64,000 bases of DNA from Varroa destructor (GCF_002443255.2 NW_019211458.1:9825364-9889363); one strand, 5' to 3'; shown: positions 25,440 to 39,000, numbered from the stretch's first letter. Program-made: numbers and translations. The notes: generated from the letters alone by a model not told the origin.

Positions 25440-25900
25440 TTGTTACTTAATTGGTTAGGATAGTAATTTTACTTTTCCGTATCTTTGATACTCTTGTCCC
25501 AGTGCTTTGGCATCTTCTGGATAGTCACGCACTTACCGTTCCCGTCTCCATTCGTAAATTCTTTGTCTGTGGTTTCTCAAAGCAATCCAGTAATGGGGTA
25601 TGCGTGCTTAGCAAATGCCCTTTTTAGGGCATGGAATGCCCCGTAATTATACGGCTTTAGATCGGGAGATTAAACAAGTTGAAAACAACGTCAGGTATTC
25701 CTTTGTCCAATCAAGCAAATAATTGAGGCACGGCAATGCGAACAGGTGTTGTCATAGTGCACTTTGCGGATGGTGAACAGATCTTTTGAGGAGCTCGAAA
25801 TAGCGAGCTGCATTCATTGTTTCAACAATACGGCAAGTAGCAGACGTCCCTTTTGTCCATTGCGAACACTACCATCGAACTCGATTCCACTACAGGACGA
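25440..25900 (-). mobile_element. Mariner-like transposase remnant B, copy 1 (C-terminal half)
   Basis: Read on the minus strand, the motifs come in family order across shifted frames. VHYDNTCSHC (near 25,735-25,765) resembles the DNARPH block with the second catalytic aspartate. PDLKPYNYGAFHALKRAF (near 25,615-25,665) resembles the SPDLSPYDF block, in which the third catalytic position is N instead of D. VTIQKMPKHWDKSIKDTEK (near 25,472-25,530) resembles the C-terminal GIQKLPxRWxKCI block and ends at a stop. In-frame stops and at least two shifts show it is dead. The first catalytic motif is not recognisable; the right boundary is a guess. It lies tail-to-tail with remnant A. Confidence 0.65.
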
Positions 25901-25904
25901 CGTC

Positions 25905-28900
25905 ATTCTTTCGCCTTGTTCTCTTTGGCTAACGGCAGAGATTACGTTATGATTCTCTTATGGTGAGAGTATGCTCTAGGCGGTTTTTTTTTATTCAAGT
26001 TCCGCGAACTGCGCGTGGAATACACCACATACATTTCCAAGTGGCCTGTTGATGGTCCGTTGTGAACGTCGGAAGTGCACCAGTTTTTTTTGTCTCACCA
26101 AGCCCTCTATTCTTGTTAAGTTTATATTACGCCACATTGAGGTAGAAATGACTAATAGCCAGCCTGTAATAGGGCCTATTAGGCCTGCAAATAAGTTGTT
26201 TGGGAATAACAAGTCTTTTCTATCCTTATATGTAAACACAGTTACGTATGCTATACATCGGTGTTTTTTGCCCTGTTATGACACACTGATTAGCTACGTG
26301 TTGGAACCCACGACGTACTTCAGAGTATTTGTCTAATGATATCGAATCGCAGGGAATACACTTATTACAGTCGTTGTGATTAGCACATGTTAGTATCACT
26401 GACGTAACAAAGATTCCTCATCCTTTGTGTTTCTACTGAATATACCTAAAATAAGTATTAGTGTCCCATGCGTCAAGAGCGACGCAAACGCGTAAGTTGT
26501 GCAGAAACGCGGCTTGGTATAAAGATAAATCAGATAGTTTAAAAGCGCGTTCTAGTCTCATGACGGACACTCACTTCTGCGATATGGTCGAGGCTATCGT
26601 CCGAAATTTCAACACTTACTACGTTTTTCTTCTTTTTTATATCGTCGTCGCTCGTTTCCGTATCGCTCAACAACTAGCAGTTTCATTCCCTACGGATTTA
26701 TGCCGTCAGCTTAATGGTCTATGTCTGTATGCCATTAAGGGAGAGGAACGCGGGATAGCAGACCTAAATGGAAACCTAGAATTCTCGAATATTTTATCGC
26801 TTCATTGCCGGTATTGATGTGCTACAGAGGAGCTTAGATTTCAAAGCGGACTTCAACAAATGCAACAAATATCCGACGTTAATCTCTTGTCATTTTCGGG
26901 ATCAAGGGTAATTGAAGAAGTCTATCATATGTTGTTTGTTCTCTCTAAATCAGCGATAGACTATTAAAAGGTTTCCGTTTTCTTGTAAACAACTGCTCTT
27001 CAGAATCGGTAAAACACGGTTGTAAGTACAGTTGTCAAAAAAAAGCGTGCACACATTTAAGGCTTTTTTTTTTTCAATCAATTTTATGGCAGTCTAGAAA
27101 ATTATTTTTCACAGAGTAATGATATATATTCATTGAACAGTTTCCTAGCTAACTTACTAATCATTCCGTAATAATAATGCTAACTAATGTGATAAAGTCA
27201 CGAAAGGTAATGCATAGTACTATCAAGAGAATAAAGTTTTTTAACATTGATTACATACCATATTAAAGCTTGTTCGTGCTTAATAACAATGTGTTGTGTT
27301 AACGCGGTTAAGTTACCACGTCACTAAGTTATTACAGGCTTACCAGGAGTCCACAAAATCGCCATTTAATCCGAGTCCTGCGAGAAAGGCTGTTTATCAT
27401 ATATGTGTCTGTCTTTTAAGCAAAATGCTAAGAATGTCTTGTTTTTTGTGCCCTTCCGGTTTAGACGTATCTTAAGATGACTGCAAAGAATCGCCCATTT
27501 ATCATGAAGGGTTTAAATGGCCGGGTGACGTAATGTATGGAATGTTTATATAAGCGATTCAGAAGGTGCTGTGGGAAGAACGGCCTTGCCAGGATTTGGC
27601 GTCATATATTATAGGTTATGGTAATATATTCCGCTAACATTCTGTGTGTGTCTATCTTGTTTTCCTTACAATCCGCTGCTGTCGTTCGACAACTGGAGTG
27701 CCAATGGCAGCAGTAGTAGCAGCATCAATAGTGTCTGAGTGTTTTTAGTATCGCAACTTTTGTTTTTGCTCACTGTAGTTGATCATATCCCAATCGAGTG
27801 CTATAAATATGAACGGGCTGTTGTTTAATATTCCGCCTATACACAATGATATTCTGATGAAACCGATCTACGTTCAGCTAATAAACTGGTGATTCGCGCA
27901 ACTTTTGAGTTTACCCAAAAAGAATAGTGGTGTTACTGATCAGCTGGTCGAATCCGAAGTGACGTCTCGTGTCCATGCACAGTAATGCGTAATGTCTGAA
28001 ACGTTAGATCTATCGTCGAATGATCCTAAAAGGGGAATGTTCCTTTCTAACTTTTTCAGTTTTCTCTCAGCTTCATTTAGACAGCTCCTGCGCATGTCTC
28101 AGATTTACCAAAGCGCACAAGCAAAATGAGGTTGCATTGTACAATAATATAGTAAGCATTGCTCTTCTCTTAAGTGTTTGCCACTTCCTTCTGGCATAGT
28201 CTACCTTCGGGCATTCTGGAAAATCAGCGAGGGTGTTTAATAATTTATACAATCACTCAGTTCCGGTGGATTTCCCTTCAATGAATAGATTGCCAAGAAC
28301 AACAGCGAACCTCACCGCTTTAGTACTTTGTCGCCATCTTCTTTTTTAACAGCGCGCGAGAGCTCATTTATTGCGGTGCAAACAAAGACCATCAAGAGCA
28401 AGGGAAGCGTATGAAAAGAGGAAACGGAACGGGAATATCCGGCAAATAAAAGACCGCAGACCGTCGTCGTACCTCTTATGTAAAAGCGCTAGCGTTTTCA
28501 TTGGCGTGCGTTCGTTCGCTGTTTGATCTTCGGTCGCTTTCCTCTCGATTCTTACGGTCATAACAACGGTGCGCGAATCCCGTTCGAGTAGTAAGTTCGC
28601 CGATACCGTGCATGCTAGTCGATATACTTGCCTTCACAATATATCAAAGAATAGACTAAAGATAACTAGACAAATAATAAATTAGCTAATCAAAATGGTA
28701 ATGGTAAATCTTCTGTCAGCATCCAATGGTATAAAACAACATGAAAGCGGAACTATGTAATTCCTTCGTATGTGAACGGTATCTGAGCTCGACTCTACAT
28801 CCCGTTAAAAATATCTGCCAAATAAATTAAATCTTGTCGTATTTTGCAGAGAGCGGAACATTTTATTGTACAGTAATAGTTAGATATCTGGATCTGTAAA

Positions 28901-30440
28901 ATTTATCTTACGATGTTAGGCGCTCGCTGATACCGTCAGCCGCTATAGCCTTGACTGGCAGTCGATATTATAAAGGATGATCAAAAATTACTATTTAGTT
29001 AATACCATGAGGATCAGTAAGCATGAGACATTTTGTTTTTAGGTTGAGCTTCAGGTTCCAGAATATAGTGCAGATATGTCTTCTTATGTACTGATCAGAT
29101 GTGAATATACAGATTACCTTCGTAGTGCATTTTAGGCCGGGAGTGAAACTAAAGCGGACTCTGTAGTTCCCGTTAACAACAAACTTTAACATTATTATAG
29201 AGAATGTACTGATACAGTCCCAGGTTAGCAATTCGGTTGGGACCGTATTTGCTCCGCGATTTCTACTTCATCAACAAAATCAATGTGCGATTATAATGAT
29301 ATCTCATTATTCCTGCTTTTCCGCTCTTCCTTTTTAGATTCACGTTTACATATATAACGTATCACGCCGCCAGCTTTAGAGGATTTTACCATTTGTGTAG
29401 TCATTCTACATATGTGTCGGCACTCGCCATTGTGAGTAACTTCAGCATCTCACAAGACCTCGCTTACCGTTTCAACACTCACTAGTAATATTCTGATGCT
29501 GAACTTTGTGTGGTCAATGTAGCTGACATCCAAACGAAGATCACAAAACGTCTTGTATTAAAGATATTCTTCGCCGCCCTCGTCTTTATCGCAGTAGCCG
29601 CTACCATGCGCACCACTACCATCACTTTAGAAGTCGATCGTAAACCTTTGAAACAAGCCTGTTCGCCGCTGCACCACTATGTTGTATTCTTTGTCCTCGT
29701 ACGGTATAACAACTCAAAGGGATGGCTGCCATGATGCGATGATTCGGGAGTACGACTGCTCCCAAAATAAGTGAACCAAGGTGGACGCTTGTTTGGAAGG
29801 AAAGACGCCTGCTTACTGAATGAGCGCACCCAAGCGATCTCATGGCCTTTTTCGTGCTTAAACACAACGATGACTAACTCCGTCTGCTTTGGGCCATATG
29901 TAGCGACGGGCCGTACCGCGGCGTCTTGTTAGTTGGTTGGCCGCTTCTATTGTCGGCGTGTTTGGTCACAAGATGTGGTGATGTTGAGTTGCCTCTCGAG
30001 AGAACAATTGAATTGATATGGCTACGCAATAAAGTGCTGCCGAGTCTCTAGCAGACCAATACCTCTGGATATATCCTTACTGGCCTAACACAGAGCTTGC
30101 GTATTTAAATATACCACTCACACACCTACACGCATGTTCTCATGTGAAGTATAGAGCCTTATGACCGTCGAATCTTACCATAGAGAGAATGGTCAATCGT
30201 CCATCCCGAAATCAAGACAAAGTTTTAGGGTATTTCTCGTACCCGATCGTTACCCATTTCACCGCATCATTCCGTCAAGCTAAGCCTTATAAAAGTACAA
30301 CTTACCGATCTACAGAGAGCAGAGCACTGCATTGGGATGACGTGGGGCTTGCGGGGATGTTGCGAGGTAAAGGAGTTTCGGGAAACGGAGAACACCCTCC
30401 GACGGAGAAGTACGCGGACAGAATCCTTGTTTGACCATCC
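25905..30440. other. Anonymous sequence between transposon remnants
   Basis: Unidentified frames at 25,991-26,336 (both strands) and 26,461-26,817 (118 codons from GTG) are no longer than chance allows. A degenerate CAG/TAG triplet run sits at 27,707-27,724. A slightly GC-richer patch at 28,330-28,600 has a 65-codon minus frame, and 29.5-30.0 kb has mixed short frames. No motif was recognised. Confidence 0.4.
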
Positions 30441-30589
30441 CGGAGCCGAACGTCGCTCATCGCTACTAGCGTTAAAAGCTTCCTCGCATCTAAAGCCTCT
30501 CTGTAACTAGGAGCAGATAATTCGATACATTTCTTGCAAGTACCAATCGGTATTTTTATAGACGTAATTACTCGATGTAACTTTCACTC

Positions 30590-31140
30590 AGTCCAATTGC
30601 GGTTTCAATTTGAGATCTAAACCACCCACAAACCTATTTTACAATGTGCTTCTCTATGTTACGGAAGACCTTTTTAATGGCGGCAGTTAGCAACATTGTG
30701 CCATCCATGTTGTGTGAGTGGAAAAGACATTTTCCTGCAGCTTCCCATCCATATGTAGCTCCACATGATTTTTTCACTAGTAAAATAAATGTCTGTTGTT
30801 CTTCTTGTTACTGAAAAATGTGACAACATAAAATCTTTGTCAGTAGACGCCACGTTCAGGACGTGAACACTAGCTGGAACTAAATCGTGGGCAAGCCAGT
30901 GATCATAGGTGCGATTGGTTTTTCCATCTATGAGGAATATTTCCTTGTCAGAAAGAATTGGAGACAGGTTTGCGGTTCGTTCTTGAGAGAATAAATGAAC
31001 GATTGGCTTCGGACTCGAGTTGCTTCAGAGAACATTTGTCCGACCGCCGTAGCACACGGCGTGTGTTTGAGATCCTCGAGAATGAATATTTGCACGACCA
31101 TAATCAAAAAGATCCGTGTTCATCGAACCAAAGTATTATT
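30590..31140 (-). mobile_element. Mariner-like transposase remnant C
   Basis: On the minus strand a frame of about 95 codons from 30,958 down to 30,670 contains ILSDKEIFLIDGKTNRTYDH, then WLAHDLVPASVHVLNVAST. This order matches the central catalytic core of an arthropod mariner-like group (family pattern SDEKxF...NRxNDRWLAxD...VPA...PAxVxVLGVV). The first catalytic aspartate (SDKE, 30,940-30,951) is kept. After one frameshift, HNMDGTMLLTAAIKKVFRNI (about 30,645-30,705) resembles the QQDGAPAHTA block. The third-aspartate block is missing or deleted near 30,600. To the right, a worn VLRRS...EANRSFILS segment may be the linker before the core. It is distinct in sequence from remnants A and B. 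No terminal repeats were seen. Confidence 0.65.
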
Positions 31141-32568
31141 GGCAGTGTCCTTCACGATCGCTTCTGTCCTTTTTCTTTTATAGATCTTTCGTTTTGCTAT
31201 ATAAAAACCTATATCTGTTCACTTTTAAACCGCGTCCTTTCTCAGGAAAGCGGTTTCAAAGATAAATGTCTTTTATTTCAGATAAGCCAGCTAATACGTG
31301 GAGGTATATCCTTGTGTCATACAGGTTTAGACAGCCGAAGTTGTTAATCTAAAATATTAATGTTTATGCCACGATGTTGCCTCTTACAAAAAAAAAACAC
31401 GGTGTTCCAATACTCTAAGTAGATCGATAAATATTTAGCTAACCTCTATGTTTTTTTTTTTTCTCTGAGTTCATTGTGCTAATAGTAGACTAACGTATGA
31501 GCAACTATCTAACAGAGTACGCGATACAATCAGAATCTGTGAAGCGACAAGTACTAAAGCACACGTTGGGAAAAACCTATCCTTTTGGTTTATTTCATAC
31601 GTATATGTGTGAAGCAGGCGCCAATCGTATGCATCTGTGTTCTGTTTCGACCACGAGAGCACAAGATACGGATACCTGCAGAATACTAGTGACGTTTTGA
31701 AGCATTAACGTACCGCGGCCGTAGTCCGTGCTGCAGCGCCATCGATCGACATACTCTCTTATATGGACTTGACCTCTCAGCGGTACCCGGTATGACGTCC
31801 TCTCTGACACAACTCGAAAATCTCGTGTGTTTGCCATTGCGGCACATGGCCTCAGCCACCGAAGACGGCAACTATAGCTCCTCATTATCGCTTACAGAAG
31901 AGGTACGAAACGATACTTGAGGGAAAGTCTAACATACGCCCTATAGTAGATATAGATGTCATTAGGCTTCCAACGGCTTGTCGGAACTATCGTGTTAGCT
32001 AATAACACCTTTCAATGGCACTCTATGTGCGCATAATATATCAAATGGAAAAACAGTGGCTTTCCCATTAGGGATAAGAATGTTCACTACACATATTGCT
32101 TTGTTAGTTTGTTTTTCACTATAGTTTGTTCCACTATATTCACTTTTTTTTTTTTGACTTACCGATGACCCACATATTTGTTTTAAATAGAATTGATTTT
32201 TAAGGGATATTAGCCCAGCATAACAAATGCACGAACCCATAAACACAATGTAAAACGAAAGTCAAAATTTTCCGCAAATGGAATCGAGCGTTTGTGCACT
32301 AGTTCAAATAGGCATGCATGCAACGCGTTCACTCCGTGGCTTTTACCTATGAAGGTACTTAACGTTTATGTAAACGAAGACAGATGGTCTACTAATAGTC
32401 CTTGAGCATCCTCTTCAGGTAATCACTTCAAGCATCTAAGCTCGCGTGAGTAATCAACAACGTACACAACGCCAAAGAGGCAACCATTGAACACTGAATG
32501 AGAAGAAACACGAATGAATTAGTCCATATATGAGCTCACACATATACTATTTCTGCAGAATTCGGTTG

Positions 32569-32601
<33 letters not shown>

Positions 32602-34640
32602 CAACTTTGATTATAAGGTACAATCCGATTCAGATTAGTTAGGGTACAAGTTTTGTAAAGAAATTCAACATCGTTATCTTTTAGGAATCACAAATTTTTG
32701 CTAAACTTAATTTGCTGATCTTTTTGCAGCTTCATGGAAACTTGCCTGACTAGTGTACATTTACAGATCCTTCGATTACTTCATAGGCAAAACGATTCTA
32801 GGCCGAAGTCGAGGAGAAATACTTGGTGTACACCGAGGTCAAAGAGTTCTTACTATTTTTGCTATTCCGATTGATGTTGCATGAACAAGTTGGTAGCTTC
32901 CAACCCACGTTTCAAAACGACGACTCTTATAGGTGGCTGGCTGGTACCATGACGTGAAAAACGGCCTAACAGAACAGCCCCAAACAGGCCATGGATAAAG
33001 TTGAGGTGGTGGATATGTGATGTGTGCTGGGGTAGGGCAGAGTCGGTTATATGATTTGTGAGAAGAAGTCACGCACTTCATTGCCCTTCTGCCTGGTTCA
33101 GTCCCTTTTAGTCATTGAACGTTGACGCATAAACCTCCGCTATCTCTGCAGGTGAAGTCACAGATAGTTGATCGTAGAGCTGACCGGCTTACAGTGCTCT
33201 GCTTAGCGATTCTTTATAGACCAACGTAGAGCATTATATAGATCACACAAATGTACACACCGTGTGTCTCTTTGAGTACAACAGTCCCTACTCTTTACTT
33301 TTAGGCATACCCTATTACTAGTGCGTGCCTGTATTAAGTTCTATCAATAAATTTTTGTATTAGATCGGTTAGTACGTTCCTACATTTCCTTATTGCTTGT
33401 ATTTTCCAATAGACCTTTGCCAGCCTTTTCCTCTGCGGGTCATTCCAATATATACTGTTGCTCTGTTCGATATAGACTGCCCTTTACGTAGCCCCACAGG
33501 AATCTAACTTCGGATTCAAGCTGCAGTGATGGCTAGGTAAGGCGACAGAAAACCGCATTTTATGTTAAAAAAAAATTATATTGAGGCTAAGAATCACTAA
33601 ATAGCATCTGTATGGCAGGTGCTATAAGAATCAAATGCCCACTCAAAATGAGTTTGATAAATTCAAAGAAGGCACTCTTTTCCAGGAAAGCGCATGTTAG
33701 TTTAAAAATACGCTCGACGAAAGGTAACTGTCAGGAAGCAGCAGATCATCAGTTCGAAGGGTCCTGTAGTTATACAGTAATTGTTAAGGAGCTTCCTGTT
33801 CAGCGGGAATTGATACTTTGATATCTTGGTAATGAGCAACAAAGGTATATTTAAAAGTGATCATTTTATAAGCATTAACTTGAGCTGCACTACGGCCTTT
33901 CTGAACGCGCTTATAGACTGTGCTTGCTGGATAGTGAGTTATACCTTAACGCCCGCCTATTTTAGAACATGGCGGACTTTTACTCATCCACATATTTGCT
34001 GCGAACGTAATTCGACATAGAGTAAAGTTTGAGATGAAAAATCATCCTTTGTTAGAAGGCGCAAGTATTTTTGTGTGTATACCGATGACATTGGATCTCA
34101 TAGTCCAAGTCGCTGTTATGCGTATTGTTAGACGTCAAGCTCTGTCGTGATAGTCAGACGTATACAAGCTTTTGGAAGTGCAGCATTGAAATTGTCCAGT
34201 GTAGAGTATAGCCTTTTCGTCCACCGCAAGCATAAAATAACTATACTTGCGGTCTTTCTGGGTAGATCCAGATGGCCCTCAGACTTATAGCCGCGGTACA
34301 GCGCGAGCTTCATCTTTTAGCCCCTGTTCTTCAAGAATCTGTCAAGAAACGTATACGTCACAAAGACAACAATACTTTGAACGGCTGGAAACTCGCTTGA
34401 TCGCCGACGCGTAACGTCGACTATACAATTGTCTAACGCGTAACGGAAGCTTGACGGCTTGCTCGATTAGATCTTCAGCCCTTGTAAATAATTCCTCAGA
34501 GATGACTGCTTCGAAGAATACGTCACCAAGTGCAATGCCCTTTTCGCTGCAGCTTGGGAAGAGAAACTCTCGATACAATGCAATATCCTTCAACGAAACT
34601 TCACAAAGCGGGAACTTATGACTAGGCCTTGGGAACCTAT
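31141..34640. other. Anonymous sequence with TA repeat; possible LINE 5' debris
   Basis: No gene is recognised. The only weak hint of an upstream LINE endonuclease is KSDHFISI at 33,853-33,876, in the right orientation and at a plausible distance from the reverse transcriptase that begins near 34,640, but eight residues prove nothing. Runs of A and T occur at 31,388, 31,449 and 32,145. A minus-strand frame at 34,342-34,647 lies antisense to the expected LINE and is probably a shadow. Confidence 0.4.
32568..32601. repeat. (TA)n microsatellite
   Basis: About 34 bases of TA repeat with one interruption (ATACATA). Confidence 0.9.
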
Positions 34641-36040
34641 GCAACAAGAAAGCCGCTGTTCCAGATAGCTTCTACAAAGAGTATCCCAAGTACGCCGTCG
34701 TTCTGACTATGCTGCACGGCAGTATTAGATAAATGTCTACGTACTGATACATCATCAGTATAGTAAAGAGGTGCAGGTCTGTTAGCGATTTCTAAAAAAA
34801 AAAGCAGTAGAATAACACCATCATCATGGCGAGGAGTAAAAAAAAAATTTGTTGCGAAGTGCTCTCCGGCTTGGTAAGAGGCTGGACAACTACTTGTACA
34901 GCGTACATGCCACTTCGGCGAAGTAACATGGGTTCCAGAGAAGACGCTTCACAGAAGCAGCATCCAGCATCCTGATAGTCGACGTCAATAAAGTACTGGT
35001 TACGCTGCGCAATTCGCTCTAAGCTGGGTTCGTTCGTTGATTTTAAGGCAGCCTTCGATTCGACGCCAAGGGGCAAGGTTATGCTGACACTGGTCGAGGC
35101 GGGTTTGCTTTACGAAAATGCGTAACTTTTTCGCTGCAATTCTACAGGAGAACGGAATAACCATCGACACAGGAGTGACCGAACCCCTGCCCTGGCTCAA
35201 AAGGATAACTAGAGCCCTCCCCTATTTTTCACCTTTCCAAAGAGCCTCCGCGATCAAACAAGAAGTGAGGAAATTGGTCGAAGCCATTTTGTATGTAGAC
35301 GACCCAGTGATATACTAGTTCTAAGTGCAGTCGGTTTAGCCCGGCTCTACGGTGCAGCTACAGATTTGAAGGTGACCGTAAACATAATTAACACGGAGCT
35401 TACTATGGGGCAGGGCAGCGGTCACTGGCAACTTGTACATCGCCTCTTGCCTGTGTACACAGATTTTTGTATTTCGGGTAGCTCTTTTCCCCGAACTGCA
35501 AAAGTTTCACTAATGACAATGTTGAAGGATGCAGGATGACAGTGTTGGTATCATGGGCGATCAAAGCGTGTCATCGCTTGCCCCTCGCAACCGCCCTCAG
35601 TTTGCTCGACTTCAAATTAGCTCTGATTGCAACGTATGGGATACGCGTCACTTGGAAAGGTTGTAACTGAAGAATCCCGAAGAATTAAGCTGCGCTAAAA
35701 TCTTTCTCCTCAAAAGAGTACTGGAGTTTCGCGTGATGATCCCAAATCACCTCGCGTATCTCCTACCCACCTCGATACCATTGTCGTCCCTTCGAGCTCC
35801 CAGCAACAGAAGCCTTTAAGACAAACTTTAGGTACTGTGAGCGAATATTCGCGGAGATTGATGAGGACCTTTCCCTCGAATGCAATCAGGAATAACGAAT
35901 GGAAAGAGGAACCGGCAAAGCAGCCATGTTTTGCCGTGCATCAGTTCCATCATAAACTGTGCAGCAAATCAGGTTCCCGCGAACCTGACAATGCATACAG
36001 GTGACCCATATACGAGGAAGTTGTGACAGATATCGCACCG
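34640..36040 (+). mobile_element. Decayed LINE (non-LTR retrotransposon), reverse transcriptase to C-terminus
   Basis: The intact protein would copy its own RNA into DNA at the insertion site. Motifs occur in family order in shifting plus-strand frames. KAAVPDSFYKEYP (34,649 on) resembles the K-A-P-G-P-D block. FVDFKAAFDSTPRGK (35,033 on) is RT motif A with its aspartate. TEPLPWLK and IKQEVRKLVEAILYVDD follow in 35,118-35,318, with the catalytic box YVDD at 35,292-35,303 in place of the more usual YADD. VGLARLYGAATDLKVTVNI then lies in another frame. ATYGIRVTW and FLLKRVL follow further on, and near 35,940-36,035 a Cys/His-rich tail (LCSKSG, EPDNA, CDRYR). Stops and frameshifts make it a fossil. 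A poly-A tail or target duplication was not found. The clade (Jockey, R1, CR1 or relatives) cannot be fixed by eye. Confidence 0.8.
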
Positions 36041-39000
36041 TTTGTTACCACCTAATATTGTTGTGTGGCAAATCTCTCGTAATAGTTCTATAAACTCAGC
36101 AAGACTCGTATACACCTCATGACGCAGTGTTTTAAATGGTTCTGTATAATCTTTCCTGATACTGAGACATCGTATTGATGATCTGAATTTATGAGACGAC
36201 CAGCCAAGGTGAATAAATAAAATTTGACTCAACTGAAAATGAGCTTTATCAAAGCAAATGATATAATACAACAAGTTGTCGCCATGTAGCTTGTGTTCCA
36301 ACATGGGTTCAGGTTGCTTCTGGATCTCTAATGATCGACTCAACTGTGCCCTGTAAAAATGAAGACGCAAGCCTTGCTTTAAAATGCTTGTCGATAGGTC
36401 GAGTAGTTGAGAACAATCTCGTATTGATCTAGTTAGATCTGCAAGTACACTGCGTCGTACTGCGGGTGGCGTCGTGGCCCGCTAAAACTCTGCCAGTTCG
36501 TGGCCACGACCGTGGTTCTATTGAGATTTCTCCATCAGTCACCGAGGTGTTCCCGTCACCTTTATCAACGTGAAATGTCTGATTCGGTGCGACAGTTGCG
36601 GAGTCTTAACGAAATCAACTCTTCATTTCGGTACTAAATTTTTGCAAAAAAACAAACGCTATCTTCAGTCGTACTGTCCTATTATAGCAAACCGTGAAGG
36701 CGACTGTGTGTATCGCTTGCCAGTTAGGTAGCCTTCACTTGTTCGCAAACACAACGGAATACAGACATTCGATACATTTTGTACTTACACTGCCAATTAT
36801 TGATTTGTATCGAAAATCATTAAAAAAAAATGCCTCTCGTGGAAACCGTAAGGTCCATCGAGGCAAAATACATTGTCCCTCTCATTAAATCTCATATGAA
36901 AGCTCGAATCCTGAATTTGCCGCACATTATTCTAGGCAGTAGCTTTTATCAACTAGATAGATATACTAATTCTAACTTGCCGAAAAATTGTCTTTTTTAA
37001 CGCAAAAAACGTTTGCGACATATTTGATCAATTGTTGTTTAGTAAATAAATCTCTATAATAGTTCGACTATCAACAAATGAACGTATAAAGCTGTTACTA
37101 GTAGTGCAAAGGTGATAACTTCCAGTTTACACTGCACTCCTGTAGATCTAATAGACAACAATGCGACGATGTTATGCACCGCGGCCTATTCTTCTTCAAT
37201 TACCAGCGCACTAATACGTAAGTTAGAAATGGCTAACAAAAACGTTTTTTTCTAACTTTTATCTGCAAGTTCATTATGCATAAAGGCAATTAAAGCTTCC
37301 GGGATTTATGTGGAAACGGCCAATTGCTAAACGCCAGATTCACTAGATACTGAAATTAAGTGTCAACAGGAAAAACACAATCAATGATTTACTTAGCTAC
37401 CTTAGTCCAGTATATCGTTCAAACAGTGCAAAAAAAGCTGTGTCAGTACCGGCGACATGTACGAAGTGAGCGCAAAAACCTGGCATGAAGTAAATGATGA
37501 TCTAAGAAATTGCAGAAAATGATTTAGCGAGAGAAACAACTGACCTGCTAGATGGTAGGGGGCGGCAAAAGGGTAGTTTTACAGACTACAATGAATTATT
37601 ATAAGCAACATATTCAAGATCCCGAACGTAGCTAGTTATGACGGTAAGCTTTATGTGGAAATATGACGATTCAACTTTCTCGTATCGGCACCAATTGGCA
37701 AAACGTCGTATGGCTAAAAAATAGGTAACATTAGATGGCTGTCACTTCATTTATTGTGCGGAGATGCTCTACCAGGAACTTCAGGAAACTTTTTAATAAA
37801 AAACATGATTGATTTGTCTTTCGCAGTCAAATCTATCACTTTTCCGAAATCAACGGACCATAAATCTCACAAAGGAAGATACAGAACTTTTAAGCACTAC
37901 ACTATACGTTATTAATGTGTGAGAAATAGTCTTCTTCAGCTTCTAAATCATGGTGAGATTTTGAGTTTTTCATGGTTAAAAACTGGGTTGCGATTAAGGT
38001 AACAGACGGTGTCATATTTTGGCCATAGGAACAGGTATAAGAACTCGTGCATAATGTCAGTGTTTAGGAATAAGATGTTCGTACGACGACCCTTAAAAGG
38101 TCTGAACTAATATAATTAATGAAAACTGGCAGGTAATTTGCCCACGTATAACCAGCTACCCTTTCTGTGTTTGTTAATTTCAATGCATCTATCATTTCTT
38201 AATTATTAAGATTATCATTATTTATTAATTTAAATTTTTTGGAGATGCATGCACGGTAGGGCGCAGCGGATGAAAAGAACGAATTAGATTAATAAATTTA
38301 CAAGGTTCAACTCTATCTCCACTTTTCCCTCATTTTTCAATTTGTGATTTTTTTGCAATAATCTATACTTGTAAAAGATCTGTATAGTATTTTCACGTTC
38401 AGACTTTCGTTGTTCAGGGGGCGCACCAGCTACCATTTTCGACTAGTAGTTGTTACTGGCGTAAGAGCACCGATTAATGAAACACTGAATCCACCTTCTC
38501 CTAATAACTTCAACAAACATTAACAAAGTTAACTGTGGGACCACATTACCAATCCCTACTAATACGACAAGCACCAGCACAATCTGACCTCACGTGAAAG
38601 TGTGTGCGTGTGTGTGTGTGTTACTCTGAAGAAATCGTTTTGAAGTAGGACATAAAAGTAGCATAGGAAACTCTATTTCCTCATCGCATTGCATATATGG
38701 CCATTTGCGTTTGTTCTACCTTAGCAAACATGAATAGTCAAATGAAAAATTATGCTCGGATATATAGAAATCACAAACGATTACATGTAAATATTCTACA
38801 TATTCACCTCATTTCATTAATCGTTTACCAATTCGTGTGGATGCTTGGGGGTTCATCGTTGTACGACATTTTTTTGCGACAACCGCCATCGCTTTTATTA
38901 CCTCCGATGCAAATCTTCTTCCTTTGCGAAGTACCGAGCTCAATCTTATACTATCTGCATGGATAAGGTAGGATCAGACCCTACAATTGCCATTTTCCCC

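Noticed and set aside
26461..26817. 118-codon plus-strand frame
   Set aside because: It starts at GTG, has no motif, and its length is within chance for this composition (several such frames are expected per window).
30958..31347. 129-codon plus-strand frame
   Set aside because: It begins at TTG and lies antisense to the mariner remnant C linker; treated as a shadow.
34342..34647. 101-codon minus-strand frame
   Set aside because: It is antisense to the 5' side of the LINE region and has no recognisable domain.
35969..36370. 133-codon minus-strand frame
   Set aside because: It overlaps the LINE C-terminal tail on the opposite strand; no independent evidence of coding.
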